Assembly (NCBI GenBank): GCA_032622095.1 | Contig: CP136061.1 | Location: 198,630,935-198,694,934, forward strand | Direction: 5' to 3' | DNA length: 64,000 nt | Origin: Siphonodentalium dalli | Lineage: Eukaryota > Mollusca > Scaphopoda > Gadilida > Siphonodentaliidae | Shown: in pieces, positions 18,335 to 29,822 of the stretch | Position numbering within the stretch: position 1 is the stretch's first letter | Layout: every line of letters starts with the position of its first letter | Made by a program: the position numbers and the translations under genes | The notes under the pieces: generated by a model | Told to the model about the DNA's origin: nothing | What the model saw: the letters and a program-made list of their open reading frames with translations, nothing else | The model's database searches: none

Positions 18335-21189
18335 TTAACGGTTGATCGGCTGTATGCCATACAGTCTTTGGGCATTTTCCTGTGTCCGAGCTAACACATC
18401 CTCCGGGGATGTTCCCAGGATCCGTGCTAAGGAGACAGCAACCTCCCCAATGACTGCAGGGGTGGTAAAAGGACGTCCCTGCGAACCGAAATGGGGTGCG
18501 TCAGACTCTAAAAGTAACCTGCCTGGCTTGATGCTTCGAATAGCATCTTTCTGGACTTCATTAAAGCCGGCACAGGCTGTGGTGACCCCGAAATAAGTGT
18601 TAGGTCTGAGATACGACCACCGGTCAACCATTTCTCTACATCCCGTGAAACAGTGGAAATGAATCACTTGATGTTCGCGGGTTTCGGTTCTGACTTTATC
18701 CAGGGCGTTGTAGCTGACATCCTGACCCATATGCTGGCCAGGCCCCCCTCTTAAATGCATAATTAGGGGTTTGCCCCACAAACGCACCATCTCCAAAATT
18801 TGCCGGAAGAGAATATCCTGAATCAGTTGATCGCTATCCGGTAAAATAATGGAACGATCAAGACCAATTTCGCCGATAGCCACGACAGCCGGGTGTGCTA
18901 TTAAAGCCTTGAATTTATTCATTGTGGCTGGAACCAGTAACTGCTTGATTTTGTTCGGATGACACCCGACAGCAACCTTCCACTGAGAATCACAGGATAA
19001 GGTGTTGATATCTGGGTAATTATCGGGGTCGCAATAAATCTGGACGCCACCGATGACAGTGACGGGGAAAGGACACCGAAATGTTAGTTGCCTGAATGGC
19101 TTCCAGTGCTGTGAATCTAGCATTCAGTTTGTGACTTTGACACATTCGATCAAGATGAAAATGAGAATCGATTCCCGTTAACTTCCGTTTTGGAATGCCA
19201 GACTGGCGAGCTAGTGCTTTTGTCATGGAGGTTAACACAGCTTTATAAGTCGGCTTTGGAAGGGTAACGGGAGTCGATTTGATGGATGATGATGATCTAG
19301 CAGTTTTCACGCTGCTGGTAGGCTTAGTCGGCTTTGACACAGGAACGGGAGCCGACTTGGTGGATGATGATGATCTAGCAGTTTGCACGCTGCTGGTAGG
19401 CTTAGTCGGCTTTGAAACAGTAATGGGAGCCGACTTTGATGATGATGATCAGGCAGTTTTCACGCTGCTGGTAGGCTTAGTCGGCTTTGAAACAGTAATG
19501 GGAGCCGACTTTGATGATGATGATGATCTAACAGTTTTCACGCTGCTGGTAGCCTTAGTCGGCCCTGTGGTTGAGGGTTCGACTGGTAAGGTGTTGGTGC
19601 CTGTCTGAGATAAACAAGCTTTCTTTGCATCGGATGTAACAGAAACCGGATGGGTACGTTTCCGCTCGATAGGCAGGGGATTATTCGCCCTGTACTGTTG
19701 TCTGGCTTCATACGTGTATTGTTGCCGGGCGTCGCAGATTTGCCTATACCGTTCCTTCCTCCTCTGCTTCCGGGTCAGACCGCTCAAAAGGTTGGTCGGA
19801 ACCGGAGTAGATTTGGGCGGTTGTACAGGTGAGGTTGATATAATTGGTTTCACCGTTACGGCCGAATTGACCTCGTGTTCGACTGTATAAAAATCATGGA
19901 TTATGCAGGCCGCTGCTATAGCCGTGGGAGCTCGCTCGGGTTTGAAAATGCCAGAGGCTGAAATGGTGGCCCGAGCTTCATTTAACTCATCGACTGGGAT
20001 TCGATTTTTGACAATGCGATCCCTCAGAATATCCATCAACCAAAAGTGGGAATTCGACTTTTGGAATTTCTGTATTTCACTGTCGGGCAGTTTATTTAGA
20101 ATGGCTGCCAAGACCCGCCAATGGGTCAAACATGCGTTCGAATTGATCCGCGGTGCTATGCTGAACCCACTTGCTGGAGGGGTCACTCCCATATCAGAGC
20201 CAAATGTTCGGATATGGTTGAGTGCCATTACTCCCAAGAAACAGGGCGTAGGAATTGCCTTTAAGTCCCAGTGTTCGTTAAGTAAATATCTTAGCTTGGT
20301 GAGACGAGATTGCTCATCCAGCTCCCGAACATCTGGGCACAAAACTGCAGCGAAATGACTTAAGTCGTCCCTAACCTGTTGACGAAATATTTTGGGCACA
20401 GCCCCATAAATGTTGTCAAATTGCCACCAGCATGGTTTAACATGCTGCGTGTAAAAGTGATGCCGTTGCTGGCCTTTAATAGGACGGTCACAGTCCTTAA
20501 ACACACAATAGTCGGGAAGTTGTGTGTCTCGACCGCCTGTACTAACTTCCTTTGACCCTGAAAAGGAAGAGCTTTGTGAGGCTATGGTTACAGTTGGAAT
20601 TTTAGCTTTTGGTGGGCCCACTTGGTCACTTCCAGTGTCGTCCAATATAGCATGAGATATATATCTCACGCTCTGTTCGTCCACTATGCAAGCTGGTGGA
20701 TGGAAGGCTTCCTCAATCAACTTGCATAGAGGGTTAACGTTGGCAACCGCTTGAGTCTGTATTGGCTCGCTAACGGCTGGTGTTTGCTGTGATAAGTTTT
20801 CATCAGAGTCCACCTGCATAGACTCGACCGCTTGAGTTTGAATGGACTCAGTCACGGGAACCTCAGGCAGATTCGTCAGGAAACTTGGATAGAACAGGTC
20901 TATTATAGATTTGCCTTCCGTGGGGGATACGTTAATTTCCTCCTTTGCCGAGGCCGAATTAGCCTCACTCACTTCGACACCAATCAAGTTATCGATAGAC
21001 TTTAAAATGTATGATACTGGCAAAGGGGATAACATAGGTTTGGAAGAATTATCCAATTGAATATTAGGCAAATTCATACCTGCTGCATCCATAATTTCAA
21101 CCCGCTCCCCACTGGACGAATTGTCCTCTGGCGGCTGGCTGTGCTCCTCATCAGAATCGATGTGCAGAGCCTCTGTGTCGACAGCAGTT
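18335..21189 (-). pseudogene. Gypsy-1 ORF3, inverted copy with complete TatD domain, two lesions
   Basis: Same protein as the + copy, here with the full C-terminus. TatD metal-site motifs after the HxH: IGEIGLD (Glu), LIMHLRG (His), HFHCFTG (His) and LLESDAPH (Asp), ending near YGIQPINR. All expected ligands of the TatD family are present, so the ancestral protein was probably an active metal-dependent nuclease. Breaks: a TGA at 19449-19451 in the Ser-rich repeats, where the + copy has a sense codon, and an extra C near 19061 that shifts the frame within the TatD start. The 5' end is cut at about 21189, equivalent to 15211 in the + copy, and the adjoining frame up to 21236 is unrelated flank. 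Confidence 0.82.
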
Positions 21190-22237
21190 GGTGCCTTATG
21201 TGTTCTAACTGTTGAAAAGTTACAACCTGACACCAATAGGCTATGGTTTGGAAATTTTCCAAAATGATTGTCGTGTCATTCAAAAAAACATAAATATCAG
21301 ATAGCTTGCCTAAGCCACACTAAATGCTGGGTCCTGTGCTATAAAATCATAACAAGACAGTGTAATTATTTTACGGAGAACGTTCCTCGGTAATTTCCTA
21401 ATATTGTACAGTTGTAAAGCAAGACTTGAGTACTCGAGTACTCAAGCAAATGTAAATTCTTGTAAATTACTTGCATTGTTGGTTGGAATTTAACAATAGT
21501 CGATTACTCATTGTTCACAACAAACATCGACGTGAAATGATCTTTTCGGCGTACCATCTTTAACAGGGATTCATTTCGACAGCGAGCTGATTGGTTGGGG
21601 CGAATTGGACTACACTAACACTCCATCTTTTTGTTATTTTATAGTACTGGAATGGTCTATCTCAGAAAAAACTTGGTTGATGGGCTGAAATGTACCAACT
21701 TACATCAATAACACAGCATCGGTTCGAAAATACTATTAAATAATGCGCCGGAATTAGTATTATGTTAATTAGAATATAGTTATGATATTCAATTTGTGTT
21801 GGGTTATTTAGTGTTGCCTGTGAGATAGACATGGGTGATAAATGTTATTGAACAATTTTGTCAACATTGATGAAAGACACATTTAAAATGGAACTATATT
21901 TGTTCTTGAAGGCTTCTTATACTTCCTCTTTGGTTGTGATAAGGAAATCAATATTAATTTGTGTTTAACTCCCAGCCGTTTCGATATCGTTTTTCCTTGC
22001 TAAAATGTGATTAGCTAAAATGGATCTCAAATTCGTCGAAATTGTATACGAAATTTATTAACATCGTGCACTATATTCTATTCCAGCTGTAATCGAATTT
22101 AGTAATCAAATTCCTATAGAATTACGCCGAATTAGAGATCTTCAATGTCCCGACATGTGTAGTAAACTGCAGGGCATGTGAATCTTATAACAAGTTTGAC
22201 GTTCTCTGTACACAACAGTAGATATAGCTAGACTCAC
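21190..22237. other. Intron-like sequence, no gene
   Basis: Unique-looking AT-rich DNA between the end of the inverted ORF3 and the TSP1 exon. No domain, RNA or repeat recognised. Confidence 0.5.
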
Positions 22238-22381
22238 CACATGGCTCTCGGTGGCAATCTTGACTGCTGAATGATGAGCCAATACAATTGATTCCGCCAC
22301 TGCAAAACCGTGTTATTGTCTCAGAACCTTTGCCGCAGGTGACACTGCAGTAACCACTGTGCCACGATGTCCAGTGTCCAG
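22238..22381 (-). CDS. Thrombospondin type 1 repeat exon (host gene)
   Basis: Minus strand, 144 nt between acceptor TTCATAG (before 22381) and donor GTGAGT (after 22238). Phase 1-1, the classic phase of TSP1 exons. The frame reads GHWTSWHSGYCSVTCGKG and continues with six Cys in all: W-x2-W, CSVTCG, R-x-C, and the three C-terminal Cys ending REPC. TSP1 repeats mediate extracellular adhesion or matrix binding. Other exons of the gene are not visible close by; flanking introns are full of transposons. The Cys-rich exon at 2780-3067 has the same strand and phase and might belong to the same gene. Confidence 0.82.
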
Positions 22382-22546
22382 CTATGAATTAATAATAAAT
22401 GTATCACTGCATGTTATGGCATATAACATACGATGTAATGTTTATAACCAGATGTTTTAACACACGATATCTCGTTACTGGAGAGTTATACCAATATTAA
22501 ATTAAAGTCACTTGGCGGCTGCGCTCCAAAATACATATATATAATA

Positions 22547-24651
22547 ACTAGCCGATGAGCCCGACGTTGTCCGGGCTATTCAAAAACCAAATTTCAAGTC
22601 GATAGCTCTACCCAGCCCGACGTTGTCCGGGCTATTCAAAAACCAAATTTCAAGTCGATAGCTCTACCCGTTTCCGAGATCTGGTCTGCGCATGCGCGAA
22701 GCTGGCGTCGCACGGGCTCGGCGACCCGATAAAATTCGTACCCGGGGCAAGATACATTCACATACCAAATTTCAAGTCGATAGCTCTACCCGTTTCCGAG
22801 ATCTGGTCTGCGCATGCACGAAGCTGGCGTCGCACGGGCTCAGCGACCCGATAAAATTCGTATCCGGGGCAAGATACATTCACATACCAAATTTCAAGTC
22901 GATAGCTCCACCCGTTTCCGAGATCTGGTCTGCGCATGCGCGAAGCTGGCGTCGCACGGGCTCGGCGACCCGATAAAAATCGTATCCGGGGCAAGATACA
23001 TTCACATAGCAAATTTCAAGTCGATAGCTCCACCCGTTTCCGAGATCTCGTCTGCGCATGCGCGAAGCGGGCGCCGCACGGGCTCGCCAATACGACAACG
23101 TCCACCGCCTGGTATACGTACCAAGTTTCGTCCCGATCGGTCGAGAATCGAAGATTTGTATAAATGACAGACAAACATACAGACAAACAAACATACAGAC
23201 AAACAGAGGTCTTCAAAATATATATGAGACTAGCCGATGAGCCCGACGTTGTCCGGGCTATTCAAAAACCAAATTTCAAGTCGATAGCTCTACCCGTTTC
23301 CGAGATCTGGTCTGCGCATGCGCGAAGCTGGCGTCGCACGGGCTCGGCGACCCGATAAAATTCGTATCCGGGGCAAGATACATTCACATACATTTCCGAG
23401 ATCTCGTCTGCGCATGCGCGAAGCTGGCGTCGCACGGGCTCGGCGACCCGATAAAATTCGACATTATCCGGGCTATTCAAAAACCAATTTTCAAGTCGGT
23501 AGCTTCACCCGTTTCCGAGATCTGGTCTGCGCATGCGCGAAGCTGGCGTCGCACGGGCTCGGCGACCCGATAAAATTCGTATCCGGGGCAAGATACATTC
23601 ACATACCAAATTTCAAGTCGATAGCTCCACCCATTTCCGAGATCTCGTCTGCGCATGCGCGAAGCTGGCGTCGCACGGGCTCGGCGACCAGATAAAATTC
23701 GTATCCGAGGCAAGATACATTCACATACCAAATTTCAAGTCGATAGCTCCACCCATTTCCGAGATCTCGTCTGCGCATGCGCGAAGCTGGCGTCGCACGG
23801 GCTCGGCGACCCGATAAAATTCGTACTCGAGGCAAGATACATTCACGTACCAAATTTCAAGTCGACAGCTCCACCCGTTTCCGAGATCTCGTCTGCGCAT
23901 GCGATGCACGGCGTCGCACGGGCTCGCCAATACGACAACGACCACCGCCTGGTCAAACTACACACACGTACCAAGCTTCGTCCCGATCGGTCGAGAATCG
24001 AAGATTTGTATTAATGACAGACAAACAAACAGACAGACAGACAGACAGACAGAGGTCTTCAAAATAGATATGAGACTAGCCGATGAGCCCGACGTTGTCC
24101 GGGCTATTCAAAAACCAAATTTCAAGTCGATAGCTCCACCCGTTTCCGAGATCTCGTCTGCGCATGCGCGAATCTGGCGTCGCACGGGCTCGGCGACCCG
24201 ATAAAATTCGTATCCGGGGCAAGATACATTCACATACCAAATTTCAAGTCGATAGCTCCACCCGTTTCCGAGATCTGGTCTGCGCATGCGCGAAGCTGGC
24301 GTCGCACGGGCTCGGCGACCCGATAAAATTCGTATCCGGGGCAAGATACATTCACATACCAAATTTCAAGTCGATAGCTCCACCCGTTTCCGAGATCTGG
24401 TCTGCGCATGCGCGAAGCTTGCGTCGCACGGGCTCGGCGACCGGATAAAATTCGTATCCGGGACAAGATACATTCACACACCAAATTTCAAGTCGATAGC
24501 TCCACCCTTTTCCGAGATCTGGTCTGCGCGTGCGCTGCACGGGCGTCGCACGGGCTCGCCAATACGACAACGTCCACCGCCTAGTCAAACTACACACAGA
24601 CAGACAAACATACAGACATACAAACAGAGGTCTTCAAAATATATATGAGAT
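22547..24651 (+). repeat. Three head-to-tail retroposon-like units built of 122-bp monomers
   Basis: Units begin ACTAGCCGATGAGCCCGACG at 22547, 23229 and 24075 and end with a CAGACAGA/CAAACA tail plus GGTCTTCAAAATATATATGAGA. Inside each unit a 122-bp monomer ('accaaatttcaagtcgatag ... gatacattcacat') recurs 2-4 times; monomer starts are 122 bp apart (e.g. 22692, 22814, 22936, 23058). Each monomer carries CTGCGCATGCGCGAAG. The monomers generate overlapping open frames in several frames on both strands (repeated residues such as REAGVARARRPDKIR); these are not genes. The same family interrupts the Gypsy-1 LTR at 6302. Confidence 0.88.
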
Positions 24652-24929
24652 ATACGCTTTTCGCTGCAACTTATAGGTCGATAGATAGTTGAACTACCTT
24701 GCTACGAGCATTTTTGAAAGACGCATTGAAGTGATAACAAACACAACTTTGAACACGAAGTTTGGGTTCCAAACAAAAACAATCATTTGCACGTGGTCTA
24801 CTCCTGTTCTATTCCTGGTATGGTACATGTAGAAATAAACAGCGTTTATTTCACTTCTGTGTGAAAATTTGAAAATAGCTGGACATGTCTGTGACACAGT
24901 CCCTAGAACGCGGCATATGCCGTATATAC

Positions 24930-25086
24930 ACAGAACGACACGATGTGTAAATGGGTTTGTCGATACGACACTCGTGCTGTCGCGGAAGGATAGAACGAGA
25001 GGCGATTGTGCCTCGAGTTCTATCCTTCCGCGACAGCACGAGTGCCGTATATATCGACAAACCCATTTACACATCGCGTCGTTCTG
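24930..25086. repeat. Foldback element, ~65-70-bp arms
   Basis: Arms 24930-24995 and 25017-25086 ('acagaacgacacgatgtgta' versus its complement) with a ~21-nt loop and a short insertion in one arm. Non-coding; likely a foldback MITE or palindromic duplication. The 'gcatatgccgtatata' just upstream echoes the minisatellite at 32.5 kb. The rest of 24652-25970 shows no gene. Confidence 0.75.
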
Positions 25087-25242
25087 TTTTTATTACATTC
25101 TTCGCGTCCTATAATCCGTGCATTAAAATTACAGGATTAAAGGTTTATTTATGATCATACAGGGCGTTTTTGTTATGTGTGATGATTCTTTTATTTAAAT
25201 AGTTCCAGCTTCATGGTTGAGGCGAACGTCATGTACGTCATT

Positions 25243-25282
25243 TGACGTCAACGAGATGCGTATGGAACGTACGTTCCATACG
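25243..25282. other. Perfect CRE-type site and a 24-bp perfect palindrome
   Basis: TGACGTCA near 25243-25250 is a perfect cAMP-response-element core. At 25259-25282 a 24-bp stretch centred on AACGTACGTT is a perfect palindrome. Both lie upstream of the candidate promoter at 25.97 kb. Function not shown. Confidence 0.4.
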
Positions 25283-25970
25283 GATTTGTAAATATGGAAC
25301 AGCAATAACACTGTATTTCTAGGAACAAGCGTGTAATAAAGATGCATTGCGTAGAGTACACTGTAAATACTAATTGACGTTATATGCGTTTAATAGGCAT
25401 TTAGCTGTTTATAAAATGTTTGGAACCTAAACGGCACGTTTCATATTTTGATGGATTATACCTATATGTGTTTATGTGTAGGTGTATAGCGACAAAGTGT
25501 TTAACTTGTTGCAATAGCATATAGGGCATATACCATACAGTCTATACAACAAATATAATGTATTGGCTACATGGATTGTAGAATTTCTCAATGCTCAAGT
25601 CTAGACATAAATTGAACCCGCTGATTGTGTACACATTAATGTCATTATTGCAGAAAATCGGGGGAAAAAACCCACCAGGATTTGGGTGTTGATTACGGCG
25701 AATGTTTATTCATTTTATTACCCCTCCCGCTTCATATGCAACAAATAGAGCCTGCGGGACATAGGAGCCCCAAGATTCCCTGCGTGTGGCAGCATTATTG
25801 TATGTCGATAACAACGATGGCCTTATTCGGCCATATTCTTCTTTAATTGTTATACGACATCCAGCTAAACAATGTGTTTAATCAGACAGACACATTGACA
25901 GATATATTGGCGTTTAGGGTGTAATTCGATTCCGCGATTTCACAGCACGAGACCCACAGATTTTGATTCC

Positions 25971-26130
25971 GGCGCATGCGCGTGTTGGCAGCACGTTATT
26001 CAAAGATGAAGAGGAACAAATATGTCGGCATTGAGTCGTTGATCAGAGTTTGTGTCGGTTTGTTTATTTCCACAACAAGATAACAACAGCAATATTTCAA
26101 TTCTTGGATACTTTCTCAATTTAGTAAGTA
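25971..26130 (+). promoter_or_regulatory. Candidate promoter (NRF1-like site) and non-coding first exon
   Basis: GCGCATGCGCG at 25973-25982 matches the NRF1 core. About 140 nt later there is a strong 5' splice site (GTAAGTA, 26124-26130). This could be the promoter and untranslated first exon of the zinc-finger gene whose pieces lie at 27.5-30.3 kb. The NRF1 core is also present in the local 122-bp repeat, so the match alone is weak evidence. Confidence 0.3.
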
Positions 26131-26792
26131 CATTTTCTTTGCAACTGCGGTTGATCTACTTTTAAAACATATCGAAAACAAGTAAAATCTGCTGACAAGT
26201 CACTCACAGTCAAACTGAAAGTGGCTGACGGCCATTACTGCTCCGCGTCTCGTCTGCGAGTGGTGGGTGAAGTGACAGATTCATCTAACAATTTGAGTAT
26301 TAAAACTAGAAATTCATATCATACAGTACATGTAAGGACTAATTTAGAGAATTTACCCAATTTTCCCAAATAAATCTTTTTAAAAGTTTGTATTCATATG
26401 ATTTTTAACTTTTATTTAATGTTTAAGTTTAATATATACATGTAGCCTAGCTACATGATTATTACATGTACGAATACTACTAATGCACATGTACTTAACT
26501 TTACCGATATACTAGTAGGCTATAATCATAGTACATGCATGGCATGTTTATTGTGTTACTTTTTCAAGTTTTTAATCCATATTTTTGAAAATTCATATTG
26601 ACAATAATTGAACATCAACACTGACGTAACAACAGTGTCAACACTGAACAATAACATGTAAACTAAAACTATGTGGGAAAATTCTGGTAATGTGTGGTAT
26701 ATACTTATATTATAAATATATAATTTTGGGCTGTGATTTGAACCACATTAAATTTTAATTTCAAACCATCATTGCATTAACTTAATTTCAAG

Positions 26793-26862
26793 ACAAAAAA
26801 TTGTGCTGTCCCTAGTTTTACATAGTATTCTATGTAAAACTAGGGACAGCACAATTTTTTGT
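26793..26862. repeat. Perfect 33-bp-arm palindrome, 4-nt loop
   Basis: Arms 26793-26825 and 26830-26862 (acaaaaaattgtgctgtccc and its exact complement), loop TATT. Transcription from either strand gives a perfect hairpin the size of a miRNA-like or foldback precursor. Perfect arms suggest recent origin. Confidence 0.8.
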
Positions 26863-26900
26863 AGTAATCATTTATATTTTGTGAAATTTGAACCAAATAA

Positions 26901-27430
26901 TTAAAGGCACGGGCGGCGTTCGTTGCATAATTATTCATATTTGTTCAAATCGCCATTAGCAGAAGGAATATTAAATATACATAGTTTTGTTCATATGCCA
27001 AACATAATCAGCGCGTAAATAGTATATTGTCGTCAAGGCGTACGATTGTGTACGTAAACAAGAGCCTGATCTTGTTATGTAGACGTTTTGCTGCTATTTA
27101 CATACACAGCGAAATTTTATTGGTTATTCACACACAAATGATATAAACGCTCTTTATTATTTCAATATAAGAAATACAGTAACAAATAACGCTCTTTATG
27201 TTGACCATATCCGGATCTAAACAAAAGCCAGGTTCTGTAACGTTTTTTTGCTTTTGTTTACATAACAAAGGAAAAACATTTGACAATAACATACTGTTTA
27301 TGCCATATTTCTGATTGGTATAATAACAAGGTATGTCTATATTTTATTATTCTTTCTGTTTAAGGCGGTTTTCTGGTGGAGGTGAATATTTTAACAGCAT
27401 ACCCACCGCCAACGCCACCCGTATCTTTAA
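26901..27430. mobile_element. MITE family B, copy 1 (TTAA)
   Basis: Starts TTAAAGGCACGGGCGGC and ends GCCACCCGTATCTTTAA. A direct, diverged copy lies at 29334-29822 with shared internal blocks ('atgatataaacgctctttat', 'ttgacaataacatactgttt'). Non-coding, TTAA target site, inverted termini. Confidence 0.75.
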
Positions 27431-27511
27431 ATATTGAGTTAAATCTCCTTGAATCTTATCAATAATTTAAATAATTTCAAGTTCAACAACAGATCAATTA
27501 GAATTCTCAAA

Positions 27512-27718
27512 ATGAATGTCCTCAAATGCACTATGTGTTATTACGAATCGCATAATTATAGACAATTTAATTATCATGTTTTTCGCTTTCATAAATTTGA
27601 TAAGATGTTCATTTTTAATTGTACAGTTGAATCGTGTGCTTACACTACGAAAAGTTGGCCAGCTTTTAAAATGCATATGAAACGGAGGCACTCTTCTTGC
27701 TTCAACCAAACTGTTTAA
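27512..27718 (+). CDS. Two-finger C2H2 zinc-finger exon
   Basis: ATG 27512, 68 codons. Finger 1: C-x2-C-x12-H-x4-H (CTMCYYESHNYRQF ... H ... H). Finger 2: C-x4-C-x12-H-x4-H (CTVESCAYTTKSWPAFKMH ... H). An N-terminal pair of fingers alone recalls a multi-copy family in fish and invertebrates in which two fingers are followed by downstream exons ending in a conserved C-terminal domain (recollection). Just downstream, near 27756-27868, a short frame (KHRLSQEAIQSVISTTPDI) looks like a later exon of such a family but ends in a stop. May be an active gene, a recent duplicate or a decayed copy. Confidence 0.5.
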   Translation: MNVLKCTMCYYESHNYRQFNYHVFRFHKFDKMFIFNCTVESCAYTTKSWPAFKMHMKRRHSSCFNQTV

Positions 27719-27938
27719 TTTCATACAGTGCTGCCTATCTCTTATCTTTGGACACCAAACACAGACTTTCGCAGGAAGCAATACAAAGTGTCATTTCAAC
27801 CACACCAGATATCATGTCTCATCATATCAGTGCTTTCAAACATTATACGAAGCGATCGGCAAAATAATTATGTGCGATTTTGAGGATTCGGCCCATTTTA
27901 TTTCTGTGAGTGGTAAAACCTTGATTCTTTTTCTTCAG

Positions 27939-28048
27939 TTAACAGGAACCGAGACCTTCATCAAAACATGGAAATGGTTGGAGAAGCAGACAGGCTTTTT
28001 TAAAGGGAAATGGCAAAAGACAAAGACTCGGTCATTGATGTCAAAAAG
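27939..28048 (+). CDS. Candidate internal exon, 110 nt
   Basis: Acceptor TTCTTTTTCTTCAG ends at 27938 and donor AAAAAG|GTAAGG starts at 28049. Only one frame is open across it (TGTETFIKTWKWLEKQTG ...). Phases are 0 and 2, so another exon would be needed before the last exon at 30039. No domain recognised. Same strand as the zinc-finger exon. Confidence 0.4.
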
Positions 28049-28197
28049 GTAAGGTCCAACTATTTTCCCTATTTGAGATGACTTTATGTAAATTCTTGAG
28101 TTTCCAAAACGATAAATTTAGTGCCTAATCCTGCCATCAATTGAGCTATTAACACATATGACTTAGCAGACAGATTATGTATTAGAAATATAAAATG

Positions 28198-28915
28198 CAC
28201 GTATATTATTATCCCCCCCCCCGCAACGAAGTTAGGGGGGGGTATACTGGAGTCAGCTTGTCCGTCGCCTGTCGTCCGTCCGTCCGTCCGTGGACACAAA
28301 TTTGTCCGGAGTTTTTCTCAGTCGTTTTTTGATCAATTTCCGTGAAACTTGGCACAGACCTCAACCACCATGGGAACCTGTGCACCTGCGATTATGACGT
28401 CTGTCGGACTTTTTATGGTGGAGTTATCCCCCCTTTTTTTACTTAGAATTTTTTTGCAACATGTATACTTTTTTTTTTTGTCCGAGCTTTTATTCCTACA
28501 TTTTTTGGTAAATTTTTTTAAAACGTGGAACAGATATTTAGTATCATGAAAACTTGTGCACCTGCGATTATGACGTCTGTTTGACATTTTTTGGTGGAGT
28601 TATCCCCCTTTTTCGACTTAGAAACTCTTTATGCAACATGCATAATTTTGTCCGAGCTTTTATTCCTACATTTTTCGGTCAATGTTTTTTAATCTTGGCA
28701 CTGATATTTAGTACCATGGGAACCTGTGCATTTCCTACATTTTTCGGTCAATAGGTTTAGGATTAGGGTTATGGTTGTACACCTGCAATGGGAACTGTTA
28801 TTTTATTATTTTAACTAAATGTTTACTGACATGTGAAACATCTTAGTATTTTAAAAACAGGGGGGGTATCCGTAGTCCCATTGGGACAGTCACACCTCTA
28901 GTTATTTTTGGCACT
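28198..28915. mobile_element. Mollusc-type repeat element with poly-C/poly-G termini
   Basis: Begins with a C9 tract, 'gcaacgaagttagggggggg' and 'gtccgtccgtccgtcc', and ends 'gggggggtatccgtagtccc' and 'attgggacagtcacacctct'. Internally a ~195-bp unit recurs ('cctgcgattatgacgtctg', 'ttttattcctacatttt'). No coding capacity. I recognise this combination from mollusc genomes but cannot name the family. Confidence 0.65.
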
Positions 28916-29333
28916 TTTCTGTTTATCAATGAGGTCTCTACCATTGCCTATGCAGGGCTCAAAATCCATTGAAAGTGAGGAGAATCTAAATTTATTCTGA
29001 TCTTTTGATAGTTAGGAATCTAAATATCAGCATGATGTTCCAAAATCAGACTACGAGGGCCGCAGCCACGAGCGGGGTTGGGTTTTGAATCGGGTAATGC
29101 ATGGATTTCCAAACTGCACTTCCGTTTCAGGCAACGAAAAGTCGAAAATGTTTTTCGCAATCAACATTCAACAGGACTTCCTTCAACTGACAGCTATCGT
29201 CGTTTCAGCCAAACTACTGCTAATATTTTTCCACTAAAATTAGTTTTTTTTAACACAAATCAGATGTTGGCAATTGTGCAAATCAATTTTGATTCAGGAC
29301 ATGCAGTGTTTGTCACACAAATAACATGGAATA

Positions 29334-29822
29334 TTAAAGGCACGGGAGGCCTTAGTTGTCGAAAATATTCATATTTGTTCCAATCACCGTAAACAGAAAA
29401 ACATTAAAACGCATACAGTTTCGTTCATATATACCATGAACATCGCGTAAACAGCATGCTATCATACATACCTACTATATTTTACCTAAGCAAGAGCCTG
29501 ATTGTGTTACAGAAGACAGCACAGTGTTACTGGCTAATCACACACAAATGATATAAACGCTCTTTATTAGTTCCATATCAGGATTCAGCAACAACGAACG
29601 CTCTTTATGTTTACCATCATAATATAAACAAACACCAGGAAAGTAACTTTTTATGCTTTTGTTTACATAACAATGGTCAAACATATGACAATAACATACT
29701 GTTTATGCGATATTGCTTATTTGTATACGGACAAAGTCTGTCTACATTTTAATATTCTTTCTGTTTGTGGCGGTTTTTAACCGATGGAAATATTTTCACA
29801 GCATGGCCTCCCGTACCTTTAA
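29334..29822. mobile_element. MITE family B, copy 2 (TTAA)
   Basis: TTAAAGGCACGGGAGGCC at the start and GGCCTCCCGTACCTTTAA at the end: 17-18-bp nearly perfect inverted termini with TTAA. Same orientation as copy 1. Confidence 0.75.

Larger units (their letters stand above)
6078..21189 (+). mobile_element. Gypsy-1 composite: LTR-gag-pol-IN(PHD)-ORF3 joined to inverted tRNA-LTR-ORF3
   Basis: Order on +: LTR, PBS, leader, gag, pol, integrase, truncated ORF3, tRNA-Ser fragment, antisense LTR, antisense PPT and 3' region, antisense ORF3. There is no direct 3' LTR and no target duplication that I can find around 6073-6077 versus 21190. The right half reads as minus-strand cDNA still attached to its tRNA primer. 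The whole is an aberrant reverse-transcription or integration product, or a later rearrangement of two copies. Confidence 0.75.
15211..21189. repeat. Large inverted repeat: 2.23-kb arms, ~1.5-kb spacer
   Basis: Arms 15211-17444 (+) and 18957-21189 (-) carry the same ORF3 sequence with a handful of differences (for example VSD/VSY at 15.4/21.0 kb, the TGA and the extra C). The spacer holds the tRNA segment, LTR, polypurine tract, 3' untranslated region and the rest of ORF3. Confidence 0.88.

Noticed and set aside
22692-24648. Many overlapping 60-125-codon frames rich in REAGVARARRPDK-type peptides
   Set aside because: They come from 122-bp monomers read in shifting frames on both strands; no start context, splice or domain evidence.
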